Of a stretch of 64,000 nt of DNA, positions 8,392-17,075 are shown piece by piece. Each line of letters begins with the position of its first letter. Position 1 is the stretch's first letter. A program made the translations under genes and the position numbers. The notes under the pieces are model-generated. The model was given only the letters and a program-made list of their open reading frames with translations, did not search any database and was not told the DNA's origin. Source of the stretch: Desnuesiella massiliensis. GTDB lineage: Bacteria > Bacillota > Clostridia > Clostridiales > Clostridiaceae. The stretch is taken from assembly GCF_001403615.1 (NCBI RefSeq), contig NZ_LN879451.1:135553-199552 (forward strand), given 5' to 3'.

Positions 8392-8419
8392 GGTGCATAA
8401 GCATTGATCCTTATGCACC
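8392..8419 (-). other. Intercistronic hairpin between citF and oadA
   Basis: A perfect 10-bp stem (GGTGCATAAG, 8392-8401, with 8410-8419) and 8-nt loop, with no following T tract. It is therefore more likely an mRNA-processing or stability element, separating citrate lyase from decarboxylase cistrons, than a terminator. Confidence 0.6.
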
Positions 8420-8431
8420 CTTAAAGTAATT

Positions 8432-9964
8432 CTATTTTACTTTTCTTACTACATCTATGATGCTTCCATCTCTATACTCTACAATGGCAACTACTTGGTC
8501 CTCATATTCTATTTCCTCTGCATGACCTACGATACTTATTGCCTTTTCCTTTAATTCTTCAATAGTATATACTGGTATGCTTAGCTCCTTAAATCTTTCA
8601 ATTAAATCCGTTCTTTTCGGATTCACAGAAACTCCTACATCCGTAACCAAAACATCTATACTTTCGCCAGGTGTGATAACAGTATTCACTGAATCAACTA
8701 CACAAGGTATTCTTCCTCTTATAAGTGGAGAAACAATAACTGTTAGCTTTGCACAAGCTGCTGTATCACAATGCCCACCTGAGGCTCCTCTTAAAACCCC
8801 ATCTGAACCTGTCATAACATTTACATTAAAATTTGTATCTATCTCTAGTGCCGATAATACAACCACATCTAGTTTATTTGCTATACACCCTTTGTTATGA
8901 GGATTAGCATAGAAGGAAGCATCTATTTCATGGTGCATTGGATTTTTGCCGATAGACTCCACCGCACTTAAATCAAAGCCCTGTACATCAAAAATATGCT
9001 TTATTAAACCCTCTTCATGCATCTCAACCATAGGCTTAGTTATTCCACCTAAGGCAAAACTTGCTTTTATTCCTTGCTTTATCATTTCATTTCTTATAAA
9101 TCTGCTTACTGCTAGTGAAGATCCACCTGTTCCTGTTTGAAAGGAAAATCCATCTTTAAAATATCCTGACTCTATTATTACCTTGCTTGCATATTCTGCA
9201 ATCAATAGCTCCTTTGGATTCTTAGTGTATCTTGTAGCTCCAGAAGCTATTCCAGCAGGATCCCCTATTTTATCTATCTTTACCACATAGTCCACATAGG
9301 TTTGTGGTATGCTTGCAGGCATATTAGGAAAATCTACTAAACAGTCTGTGATTACAATAACCTTATTAGCATACTGAGCATCAACTCTGGCATAGCCTAG
9401 AGAACCACAATTAGCAATACCTCTTGTGCCGCTAGCATTACCATATTCATCACAGGAAGGTGCACCGAGAAAAGCTACATCTACCTTTATATCTCCAGCC
9501 TCTACCGCTCTAGCTCTTCCCCCATGAGATCTTATAATTACTGGTTCTTTCATTAATCCATTGGATATTTCCTCTGCTAAGGCTCCTCTTAAGCCGCTAG
9601 TTGTGATTTTGGTAATTACACCATTTTTAATATGTTCAATCAGTGGTTTATGAACACTGCCTAAAGAGCTAGAAGCTAAAGTCAGATCCTTGATACCTAG
9701 CTTTGCAATAACATCCAATACCATATTTAGAATATAGTCACCTTCTCTGAAATGATGGTGAAAGGAGATTGTCATCCCATCCTCTAAGCCACTTTTTAAA
9801 ACAGCTTCTTCAATATTACGTAATAGCTTTTTATCTCCTGGCTTAACTGCTTTAATGGTTGGAGTAGTTTTTAAAATTTCTTCCTCCATTGAAAAAGGGC
9901 CTTCATAAAGCCTTCTTCCTTTTATGATTTCATCTGGAATCTCTCTGCCTATACTATTTTTCAT
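8432..9964 (-). CDS. citF: Citrate lyase alpha subunit (citrate CoA-transferase)
   Basis: A 510-residue CoA-transferase-like protein with typical CitF segments: NSIGREIPDEIIKGRRLYEGPF at the N-terminus, SFHHHFREGDYILNMV, GSLGYARVDAQYANKV and GASGGHCDTAACAKL. It exchanges the acetyl group on the acyl carrier protein for citrate, making citryl-ACP. It is the third gene of citD-citE-citF with almost no spacing (stop of citE 2 bp before its ATG). Length is as expected for the family. Confidence 0.97.
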   Translation of the reverse strand: MKNSIGREIPDEIIKGRRLYEGPFSMEEEILKTTPTIKAVKPGDKKLLRNIEEAVLKSGLEDGMTISFHHHFREGDYILNMVLDVIAKLGIKDLTLASSSLGSVHKPLIEHIKNGVITKITTSGLRGALAEEISNGLMKEPVIIRSHGGRARAVEAGDIKVDVAFLGAPSCDEYGNASGTRGIANCGSLGYARVDAQYANKVIVITDCLVDFPNMPASIPQTYVDYVVKIDKIGDPAGIASGATRYTKNPKELLIAEYASKVIIESGYFKDGFSFQTGTGGSSLAVSRFIRNEMIKQGIKASFALGGITKPMVEMHEEGLIKHIFDVQGFDLSAVESIGKNPMHHEIDASFYANPHNKGCIANKLDVVVLSALEIDTNFNVNVMTGSDGVLRGASGGHCDTAACAKLTVIVSPLIRGRIPCVVDSVNTVITPGESIDVLVTDVGVSVNPKRTDLIERFKELSIPVYTIEELKEKAISIVGHAEEIEYEDQVVAIVEYRDGSIIDVVRKVK

Positions 9965-9965
9965 C

Positions 9966-10853
9966 TTACTTTTCCTCCTTGTATAAGCCTACAGCACTTG
10001 CTAATTGCAATACTCTATCCGCTCTATCTACAATAGGTTTATCAATCATCTTGCCATTTAAGGATATTACTCCTAAACCTTTTTCTTCTGCTTCTTTTGC
10101 TGCTCTTATAATACTTATAGATTTCTTTATTTCCTCAGCAGTAGGCGCATAAATCTCATGTACTGGATTGATTTGTCTAGGGTTAATAACAGACTTTCCA
10201 TCAAAACCAAGCTGTTTAATGAGCTCTACTTCTCTTCTAAAGCCTTCCTCGTTATCCACATCAGAATATACTGTATCTAGTGCGTAAATACCAGCAGCTC
10301 TTGCAGCTATAACAATTTGAGTTCTAGCTCCTAGTAGCTCCAAGCCATCTGAATATCTCTTAGTTTTAAGGTTAGTTACATAATCCTCTGCTCCTAAAGC
10401 TATTCCTATAAGTCTTGAACTTGATGTAGCAATTTCATAGGCATTTATTACTCCAATAGGGCTCTCTACAGCTGCCATCATTTTAGTGCTTCCTACTTCA
10501 CGTCCTATTTTTCTTTCCACTTCTTCAATCACTGCTTCTACAGCTAATATATCTTCTTTTCTTTCAGTTTTAGGTAATCTGATTACATGAACCCCAGCTC
10601 TAACCATGGCCTCAATATCATCCTTACCAAAAGGAGTATCTAATCCATTTATTCTTACAACTAATTCCTTATCACCATAATCTATAGTCTTTATAGCGTT
10701 ATAAACTAAAAACCTAGCGGAATCCTTTTCAGTTACGGCCACAGCATCCTCCAAGTCAAACATTAAGGAATCTGCCCCGTAAATGTAAGCATCCTTAATC
10801 ATACCTGGATTACTTCCTGGAACAAACATCATAGTCCTTCTTAAACGTTCCAT
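9966..10853 (-). CDS. citE: Citrate lyase beta subunit (citryl-ACP lyase)
   Basis: A 295-residue TIM-barrel protein of the CitE/HpcH family. Metal and substrate residues are visible in FVPGSNPGMI (near the start), LMFDLEDAVA, MAAVESPIGV and GIALGAEDYV. It splits citryl-ACP into oxaloacetate and acetyl-ACP. The ATG at 10853 overlaps the last base of the citD stop and has GGGAGG upstream, so translation is coupled. Confidence 0.97.
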   Translation of the reverse strand: MERLRRTMMFVPGSNPGMIKDAYIYGADSLMFDLEDAVAVTEKDSARFLVYNAIKTIDYGDKELVVRINGLDTPFGKDDIEAMVRAGVHVIRLPKTERKEDILAVEAVIEEVERKIGREVGSTKMMAAVESPIGVINAYEIATSSSRLIGIALGAEDYVTNLKTKRYSDGLELLGARTQIVIAARAAGIYALDTVYSDVDNEEGFRREVELIKQLGFDGKSVINPRQINPVHEIYAPTAEEIKKSISIIRAAKEAEEKGLGVISLNGKMIDKPIVDRADRVLQLASAVGLYKEEK

Positions 10854-11152
10854 TAGTCAATTACCTCCCAAACATAATTCTCCTTAATTCCAGCTGCCCT
10901 ATAGGCCGCACATTGAACTCTAGCCTTTATGGTGCAATCCAATGCTCCCTTATCCGCAGCAATTACTCTCACATTATCTACACCTAAATCTTCTAAGGTT
11001 TCTTTAATAACTCTTCTTATTTGCTTACCAAATTGCTTTTCTACACTGCTCTTTAATTCAATTTCTATTCCCGCTTCTTCTTTTGGTTCAATTATTATTT
11101 GAATATCGCTAGATTCTAAAGTTCCAGCTATGGAGTTATTTATTATTTTCAT
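10853..11152 (-). CDS. citD: Citrate lyase acyl carrier protein (gamma subunit)
   Basis: A 99-residue protein beginning MKIINNSIAGTLESSDIQI. Ser14 in GTLESSD aligns with the Ser that carries the phosphoribosyl-dephospho-CoA group in characterised CitD proteins. ATG 11152 is chosen since GGAGG lies 8 bp upstream; an in-frame GTG at 11161 sits inside that site. It is the first gene of the lyase/decarboxylase operon, behind a strong promoter at 11224-11252. The modifying enzyme CitG is the next gene upstream; CitX is not in the window. Confidence 0.96.
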   Translation of the reverse strand: MKIINNSIAGTLESSDIQIIIEPKEEAGIEIELKSSVEKQFGKQIRRVIKETLEDLGVDNVRVIAADKGALDCTIKARVQCAAYRAAGIKENYVWEVID

Positions 11153-11223
11153 TTTCTTCACCTCCGGTTAATGTGTCCCCTAATATTTTCTAGGCCTCTT
11201 TAAATATTTCTTATTTTACCTTA

Positions 11224-11252
11224 ATTATAAGGGTGACTATAGTGATACCCAA
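11224..11252 (-). promoter_or_regulatory. Promoter and likely operator of the citrate lyase operon
   Basis: On the minus strand, TTGGGT (11247-11252), a 17-bp spacer and a perfect TATAAT (11224-11229). The spacer contains the motif GACTATAGT (plus strand 11235-11243), which recurs in the citM promoter spacer and before the kinase gene. A regulator bound there would block RNA polymerase. Confidence 0.65.
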
Positions 11253-11329
11253 GTTTTTTCAGTGTTTTTTTGTGTACTTTTGGTGTTCTTTTTTGTATAT
11301 ATAAACTTCAATAAAGCTTCTTAAATATG

Positions 11330-11361
11330 AAAAAAAGGAATAACACACTCAGGTTATTCCT
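11330..11361 (-). terminator. Intrinsic terminator of gntR-citG
   Basis: A 9-bp stem (AGGAATAAC/GTTATTCCT) followed on the minus strand by TTTTTT, directly after the citG stop. It separates citG from the citD promoter. Confidence 0.88.
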
Positions 11362-11366
11362 AATCT

Positions 11367-12245
11367 CTATTTTATGATTCCTTCTGCCATTCCTAGAAAG
11401 ATAGTAACAGCCAAAAGGTCCGCAGACCCGCCTGGGCTTATATTTCTTGCTATAAAATCAGAATTCATTATATTCAGTTTTTCCTTTGCATCAACTTGTT
11501 TCATTCCACCAGCCTTTAAAAAATCCTTTGAAATCGCTTTAACATATTCTAAGCTCTCCACTCCACCTCGAATGATTACATTAGTATCTTCACTATAGGC
11601 CATAAGATGCATCAAAATTTCTAAAAACAAATCGTTTAAGGAGCTTACCTTTTCTACCTGCCATTGCCTTAATAATCCTACTGCGCTTTTTCTTACAGTA
11701 TAGAATCCACTCTCTACCTCTCCTCGTATCCCCTTAAATCCATATTGCTTATAAAGCCTTTCTCCATGAGTCAATACTTCTTTATCATTAATGTTTCTAA
11801 AATCTTTTATTGACAAATCCTCAGATATCTTTTTTACTTCTTCACAAATTTCTTCTGAAGAAAAATAATTAAAACCATGTTTTCTATATAAACTTCCTAC
11901 TACTGCTGAGAGAATACCTAAGGAGAAAATTATTCCCTTATGAGTATTTATCCCATCAGTAGCCTTGAACATCTCCTTTTCGCATTCAATGCCAGGCTTC
12001 CTTATGATATTTAAAAGTTCTCTCTTATCCTCATCTTCAAAAGAAAATCCTTCTAAAGCGCACTGATACATTCCTCTATATAATGAAGAACTGCTAGCCA
12101 TGAATGTAAAAAAATCCATGTCCTTATGCGCACCAGAATTTTCCCGGTCAACTAACCCTGGTTTAGGTGTAGTGCTTACCTCATATAATATAGCTCGCTG
12201 AGCCATAGAAGCAATGTAGTGAGCAATTTCTTCTTTTGCCTTCAA
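11367..12245 (-). CDS. citG: Triphosphoribosyl-dephospho-CoA synthase
   Basis: A 292-residue protein with the family signature EVSTTPKPGLVDRENSGAH near the start and the C-terminal block ISPGGSADLLAVTIFL. CitG makes the precursor of the citrate lyase prosthetic group from dephospho-CoA and ATP. TTG start at 12245 with GGGGGA upstream. It follows the GntR gene by 11 bp and ends at its own terminator. CitX, which transfers the group to CitD, is often fused or adjacent in other genomes but is not seen here. Confidence 0.95.
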   Translation of the reverse strand: MKAKEEIAHYIASMAQRAILYEVSTTPKPGLVDRENSGAHKDMDFFTFMASSSSLYRGMYQCALEGFSFEDEDKRELLNIIRKPGIECEKEMFKATDGINTHKGIIFSLGILSAVVGSLYRKHGFNYFSSEEICEEVKKISEDLSIKDFRNINDKEVLTHGERLYKQYGFKGIRGEVESGFYTVRKSAVGLLRQWQVEKVSSLNDLFLEILMHLMAYSEDTNVIIRGGVESLEYVKAISKDFLKAGGMKQVDAKEKLNIMNSDFIARNISPGGSADLLAVTIFLGMAEGIIK

Positions 12246-12256
12246 GCTTTTTCCCC

Positions 12257-12940
12257 CTAATCTTTTATTTCTGACATAACAATCTCCAGAGAATAATCCA
12301 GATGTCTTTTAATTATGTCATCGATATCCTCTTTGTTTTTTTCTTTTATTGCTTTTAAAATCTCTCTATGCTCTCTTAAAGCCTTTTCTCTTCTCTCATT
12401 TTCCGCTATGGAAATATTTCTAAATCTTTGAAGATACTCATTAAGCTTGCTAATCATGCTGGCAAGCCTCCTCATTCTACTAGCTTCATATATTTTTGAA
12501 TTAAATACTCCGAATAACTTAACTACCTCCTCCACATTACCTTCTTTATTCTTCTTTTCAGTTAAATCAAGCAGCTCCTCTATTTCTCTTATCTCTTGTT
12601 CCGTTATATTCTCCATAGCACTAGTAGTGGCTAGTACTTCTAGATTATGTCTTATCTTATAGATTTCAATCACATCTTCTATAGAAATTCTTTTTACTAC
12701 TACTCCAGTCCTAGGTAAATATTCTACTAATTCCTCAAGCTCTAACCTTCTCAATGCTTCTCTAACAGGGGTTCTGCTAATATTCAATCTTTCTGCATAT
12801 TCCTTTTCAACTATTCTTTCCCCTACAGGAATTACCCCACTTATTATGGTTTTCCTTAAGCTTTCGTATACTACATCCCTTATGGGTTTACTTTGGTTAA
12901 AATTAGTGTTCTTAACAAGTTCATCCATATAATCTATCAT
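12257..12940 (-). CDS. GntR/FadR-family transcriptional regulator
   Basis: A 227-residue regulator: winged helix at about residues 15-82 (VYESLRKTIISGVIPVGERIVEKEYAERLNISRTPVREALRRLE) and a helical FCD effector domain (about 90-222) with metal-type residues such as EIYKIRHNLEV and LREHREILKAI. It heads the gntR-citG unit between the citrate lyase operon and citM. Control of these genes in response to citrate is the natural inference. A candidate operator is the GACTATAGT motif in both promoters. ATG with AAGGAG. Confidence 0.9.
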   Translation of the reverse strand: MIDYMDELVKNTNFNQSKPIRDVVYESLRKTIISGVIPVGERIVEKEYAERLNISRTPVREALRRLELEELVEYLPRTGVVVKRISIEDVIEIYKIRHNLEVLATTSAMENITEQEIREIEELLDLTEKKNKEGNVEEVVKLFGVFNSKIYEASRMRRLASMISKLNEYLQRFRNISIAENERREKALREHREILKAIKEKNKEDIDDIIKRHLDYSLEIVMSEIKD

Positions 12941-13034
12941 AAAAAAACTCCTTTTCCTTACTGAAGGGTTAATTTTATATTCTTATTTAGATTTTAACCA
13001 AAAATATATAAAAAATCGACTTATTTTAAAACAT

Positions 13035-13070
13035 AGAATAAAAAAGTCCCCAAAGGAACTTTTTTATTCT
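13035..13070 (-). terminator. Intrinsic terminator of citM
   Basis: A 16-bp stem (one U-G pair) with a CAAA/TTTG loop, whose 3' arm ends in TTTTTTATTCT on the minus strand, 36 bp after the citM stop. Confidence 0.85.
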
Positions 13071-13105
13071 AGTAATACAATTATAGAAAAAGGTGATATA
13101 AAGTT

Positions 13106-14404
13106 TTATAGTGGCATAACCCCTGTAAGAGCTGCAGCTAATACAAAGATTATAAAGGTTCCAATAGACCATTTAGCCGCATGTTTTTGCCATTCTCCCA
13201 TATCTACTTCTGTTATTTGTAATAGAAGGTATATGAAGGCAACAAGTGGACTTAATAAGTGGAATGCTTGTCCCATTGTAGATGCTATACCAATTTGTAG
13301 TGGAGTAAAGCCATAAGCAGCTCCAGTTTCAGCAAGTACAGGAAGCACTCCAAAATAAAATGCATCATTAGATAAGAAGAAAGTACCTGGTATACTAATA
13401 ATAGCTGTAACTAATGTCCAGTGAGAACCAAAGGATTTTGGCACTATAGAAGCTAAGTTTAGTGCAATAGCTTCCGCCATCTTTGTTTCAGTTAATATCC
13501 CCATAAATACTCCCGCCGCAAGCACCATTACTACGACCTGTATAGCATTTCCAGCATGATTTTCTATAAGTTGTCTTTGTGTTTTTAATTTAGGATAATT
13601 TATTATAAGAGCTAAGGCTGTACCTACCTCAAATATTATTGCTGCTGGAAGCTTGCCTAGGATTAATGTAACCATAACTAATATAGTTAAAGCAAAGTTA
13701 ATCCAAATAAGCTTAGGTCTTTTAAGTGCTAATTCTTCTGGATCTAAAGTAGCAGACATTTCATTTAAAACTTCATTATCAATATTTATTATTCCTAATC
13801 TCTTACGTTCTTTTAGTCCAAGATAATATGCTACACCTATAACATAAATTATAGAAATTATCATACCTGGAACTAGGGGACGTAAAATATCTCCACCCTC
13901 AATTTTTAAGGCTGACATTATACGAGCAGTTGGACCTCCCCAAGGTAAAAGATTCATTATAGAATTTTGCATTATTATTATTGTAGCTAAATAAAGTGGT
14001 TTAATTTTTAATTTCTTGTATACAGGTAATAAAGCTGAACAAACAATCATAGTTGTAGTTGAACCATCGCCGTCTACAGATACCACCGCTGCCAATATTG
14101 CTGTTCCAATCAGAACCTTTAGAGGATCCCCTTTTACAAACTTTATGATTGCTTTTGAAAGTGGGTCAAATAACCCAACATTAATCATAATGCCAAAGTA
14201 AAGGATTGCAAAAAGCAACATAACTGCCGTTGGTGCTACTCCCTTAACACCTGTAAGTGCAAATTTACCAATGTTTGATCCAAAACCGCCGATAAGCGCA
14301 AACACTATGGGTACTATGATAAGAGATGTAAAGGCTGTCATACGTTTTGTCATAATTAATAACATAAAAGTAATTACAATTCCATAGCCTAAAATAGCTA
14401 ACAT
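13106..14404 (-). CDS. citM: CitMHS-family citrate transporter
   Basis: A 432-residue polytopic membrane protein of the CitMHS family. Recognisable segments are VDGDGSTTTMIVCSALLPVYKKL, MNLLPWGGPTARIMSAL and FFLSNDAFYFGVLPVLAETG. Family members import citrate complexed with a divalent metal in symport with protons. The ATG at 14404 is chosen because GGAGG lies 8 bp upstream; the frame open to 14503 covers the promoter. It has its own promoter with the motif shared with citD. It probably feeds the citrate lyase encoded next door. Confidence 0.93.
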   Translation of the reverse strand: MLAILGYGIVITFMLLIMTKRMTAFTSLIIVPIVFALIGGFGSNIGKFALTGVKGVAPTAVMLLFAILYFGIMINVGLFDPLSKAIIKFVKGDPLKVLIGTAILAAVVSVDGDGSTTTMIVCSALLPVYKKLKIKPLYLATIIIMQNSIMNLLPWGGPTARIMSALKIEGGDILRPLVPGMIISIIYVIGVAYYLGLKERKRLGIINIDNEVLNEMSATLDPEELALKRPKLIWINFALTILVMVTLILGKLPAAIIFEVGTALALIINYPKLKTQRQLIENHAGNAIQVVVMVLAAGVFMGILTETKMAEAIALNLASIVPKSFGSHWTLVTAIISIPGTFFLSNDAFYFGVLPVLAETGAAYGFTPLQIGIASTMGQAFHLLSPLVAFIYLLLQITEVDMGEWQKHAAKWSIGTFIIFVLAAALTGVMPL

Positions 14405-14471
14405 AATATATACCTCCGATTTCTTAGAAAACGTTTTTAATATTTTTAAGAAAGCCAGCTTACTTATTATG

Positions 14472-14500
14472 ATTATATTAAAATAGACTATGGTATTCAA
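14472..14500 (-). promoter_or_regulatory. Promoter and likely operator of citM
   Basis: On the minus strand, TTGAAT (14495-14500), a 17-bp spacer and TATAAT (14472-14477). The spacer holds GACTATGGT (plus strand 14486-14494), one base different from the motif in the citD promoter and again between -35 and -10. Confidence 0.65.
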
Positions 14501-14616
14501 CAAATTTTTAACGATTTATTAAAAAAATATATTTATTTTTGATAATCTTAAAATAGGTTTAATATATTCTTAAAATAATCTTAAAAATAATCAATTTGTT
14601 AATGAATTAGTGTTCT

Positions 14617-16854
14617 CTATATCATATTTTTTATTATCTCAGAAAGTTTGCCTATCTCTATAGGTTTAGAAACATAGGCATCTATAAATTCTAGATTATT
14701 TACATCCTTTTGACTCTCATCCACATAACCAGTTATGAGAATGACTTTTATATCCTCTCTTATAGTCTTTATCTGCTTGGCTAGTTCTCCTCCTTTGATA
14801 TCCGGCATTATATAGTCTGTTATAACTAAGTCAAAACTTTTTTGCTCTGAATAAAGCAGCTTTAGGGCCCTTAAGGCGCTAGTCTCAATACACACTTCCC
14901 AGCCCATAGGCTCTAGGCCCTTCTTCAGCATCTTTACTATTTTCTCATTATCGTCCACTATTAATATTCTTTTTTTATTTTTTAATATTTTTCCTTTATT
15001 ATCTTTACTATTTACACTAAAATCCTCCTCTTCAATTAAGGGAAGATATACCTTAAAACAGCTTCCTACTCCTATTTCACTTTCAACAGTAATTACTCCC
15101 TCATATTTATCGATGACACTTTGTACTACAAAGAGTCCTAAGCCCGTACCTTCTCCTATGGTTTTTGTGGTGAAAAAAGGATCAAAGATTCTTGACTTTG
15201 TTTCTTCATCCATGCCACAGCCTGTATCCTTTATACTTAGCTCTACATATTTTCTCTCTTTCAATAGTTTTTCATTGATTTCATTAGCCTTTAATCCATC
15301 AATAGCATTTAAGGTTACATCAATAACCCCTTCTTTTCCTTTTATTGCCTGATAAGCATTGGTGCACAGGTTGAATATAATTTGATGAATTTGAGTAAAA
15401 TTAGCTCTTATATATCCACAATTTTCTTTAATATTTTCCTTGATTATTACTTTTTTTGGCAATATAACTTTTAATAGCTTTATAGTTTGCTTTAGTACAT
15501 CGTTGATATTTATTGACTCTATTTTAACCATTCCATTATCTTTTCTGCTAAAAACTAATACCTGTTCAACTAAATCCTTTCCTTTTTTGGAAGCATTAAA
15601 TATTTCCTCTACATCCTCATAATACTCGCTATTTTTAGGCATACTGGTCATAAGCAGTTCTGAATATCCAAGGATGGGAGTTAACAGATTATTGATATCA
15701 TGAGCGATACCTCCAGCCAAGGTACCAATCATTTTCAATTTATGAGAATGATATAGCTCTGCTTCTTTTTTCCTAAGCTTTTCCGAAGCCTCATTTAGCA
15801 TTTTTAAATATTTCGTTTCCTCCTCAAGCTTTTCCCTATTCTTCTTCATTTTAATCAGCTGCAATGCAAACATAAATATTATTAGTGTAATTAATGCCGC
15901 TATCCCCATAACTATGCCTAAGAATCTATTTATAGGTGCTTGAATTTCATCATAGGACATGGTTAAAGCTATAACCCAAAAATAATTTCCTAGTTTAACA
16001 GGGGTATAAGCACTTAATTTCCTCGCTTTTTTAAGCACATTATCTCCCCACCAGTACGAGTAGTAAATTGCAGTGCCTTCCTTGCCTGTAAGCTGATTTT
16101 TAATTAAGTCCTCAAGCTCCTCAAAGTCTAGATCTGGATGCATTTGCTTCCTGGTTTCTATAACATTTATCCCTATCTGTTCCTTTACAGGATGCATTAG
16201 TATAATACCGTACTGATCCTTTACCATAGTATAGCCCTTTTCCCCGACTTGGATAGGAGCGATTAATCTGTCGTAAATAGTATTAAGATTTATAACTACA
16301 GATATTACACCACTAATAGCCTCTCCCTGAAAAACTGGTTCATATATGTTTAATTTAAAGCTGCTTTTGCTCTTATCAAAATATTCTTTGCCCACAAAAG
16401 ACTTTTTTGTAGCAACCACCATATTAATCTCTGATTGTATCCTATCATCAATATTAGTCTTATCTTTAGGATACTGTACTATCATATTGGCATTTTTATC
16501 ATAAAGAAATACACCCTCAATAACCTGTGATTTTGATTCATAATAGGCTTTTAGCTTATCATTGATGATATCATTATTATGTGGAATTTCTTTACTAAAA
16601 TCTTTGTCCAAGGTAATAACCTTTATACTCTCTGTGATGTCATTGATAAACAACTCTATACTTCTAGACATGGATTTAGAAATACTGAGCATTTCCTTCT
16701 GCTGCTGTACTACCACTCTGTTCCTATATTCATCGTAGGTGATATATATAAGAATACTTAAAATAGCTATAAAAGTTATAAATATAATTACTCTAGCTAT
16801 TACTTTTTTAGAAAGGAATTTTTCCTTTAATTTATTTATAATAGAACTTGTCAA
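14617..16854 (-). CDS. Membrane sensor histidine kinase with C-terminal receiver domain
   Basis: A 745-residue hybrid kinase. A membrane helix lies near 18-38, an extracytoplasmic double-Cache-type sensor at about 40-305 and a second helix near 312-332. HisKA follows with GGIAHDINNLLTPILGYSELL (phosphoacceptor His), then HATPase with NAYQAIKG, KDTGCGMDEE and GEGTGLGLFVV. The receiver domain (about 627-745) has LIVDDNE, the phosphorylated Asp in VITDYIMPD and YVSKP. TTG start with GGTGGAG. It probably senses an external carboxylate, but the ligand is not evident from sequence. Divergent from an OmpR-type regulator. Confidence 0.9.
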   Translation of the reverse strand: MTSSIINKLKEKFLSKKVIARVIIFITFIAILSILIYITYDEYRNRVVVQQQKEMLSISKSMSRSIELFINDITESIKVITLDKDFSKEIPHNNDIINDKLKAYYESKSQVIEGVFLYDKNANMIVQYPKDKTNIDDRIQSEINMVVATKKSFVGKEYFDKSKSSFKLNIYEPVFQGEAISGVISVVINLNTIYDRLIAPIQVGEKGYTMVKDQYGIILMHPVKEQIGINVIETRKQMHPDLDFEELEDLIKNQLTGKEGTAIYYSYWWGDNVLKKARKLSAYTPVKLGNYFWVIALTMSYDEIQAPINRFLGIVMGIAALITLIIFMFALQLIKMKKNREKLEEETKYLKMLNEASEKLRKKEAELYHSHKLKMIGTLAGGIAHDINNLLTPILGYSELLMTSMPKNSEYYEDVEEIFNASKKGKDLVEQVLVFSRKDNGMVKIESININDVLKQTIKLLKVILPKKVIIKENIKENCGYIRANFTQIHQIIFNLCTNAYQAIKGKEGVIDVTLNAIDGLKANEINEKLLKERKYVELSIKDTGCGMDEETKSRIFDPFFTTKTIGEGTGLGLFVVQSVIDKYEGVITVESEIGVGSCFKVYLPLIEEEDFSVNSKDNKGKILKNKKRILIVDDNEKIVKMLKKGLEPMGWEVCIETSALRALKLLYSEQKSFDLVITDYIMPDIKGGELAKQIKTIREDIKVILITGYVDESQKDVNNLEFIDAYVSKPIEIGKLSEIIKNMI

Positions 16855-16879
16855 ATATGCTCCACCTTTCTCAAAATGA

Positions 16880-16896
16880 ACTATAGTCTAATTATA
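16880..16896 (-). promoter_or_regulatory. Kinase gene -10 element with the shared citrate-locus motif
   Basis: TATAAT on the minus strand (16891-16896) is followed almost at once by GACTATAGT (16880-16888), identical to the motif in the citD promoter. Here it would cover the start point rather than the spacer. The -35 box is weak. Confidence 0.4.
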
Positions 16897-17000
16897 ATAT
16901 AGCTATATTTGCGACGAAAGTTTTTATTATGGTATTGCAACCATAATGTTCTAGCATGACACAATGGGTATAATTACATAATTGTATGTAAAAAATTTCA

Positions 17001-17029
17001 TTGCTTTTTATAACTCACATTTATATAAT
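17001..17029 (+). promoter_or_regulatory. Promoter of the response regulator gene
   Basis: TTGCTT (17001-17006), a 17-bp spacer and TATAAT (17024-17029), about 45 bp before the ATG at 17076. Confidence 0.5.
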
Positions 17030-17075
17030 CAATACTATATTCTTGAATATTATAAAATTTTAATGTGAGGGAACT

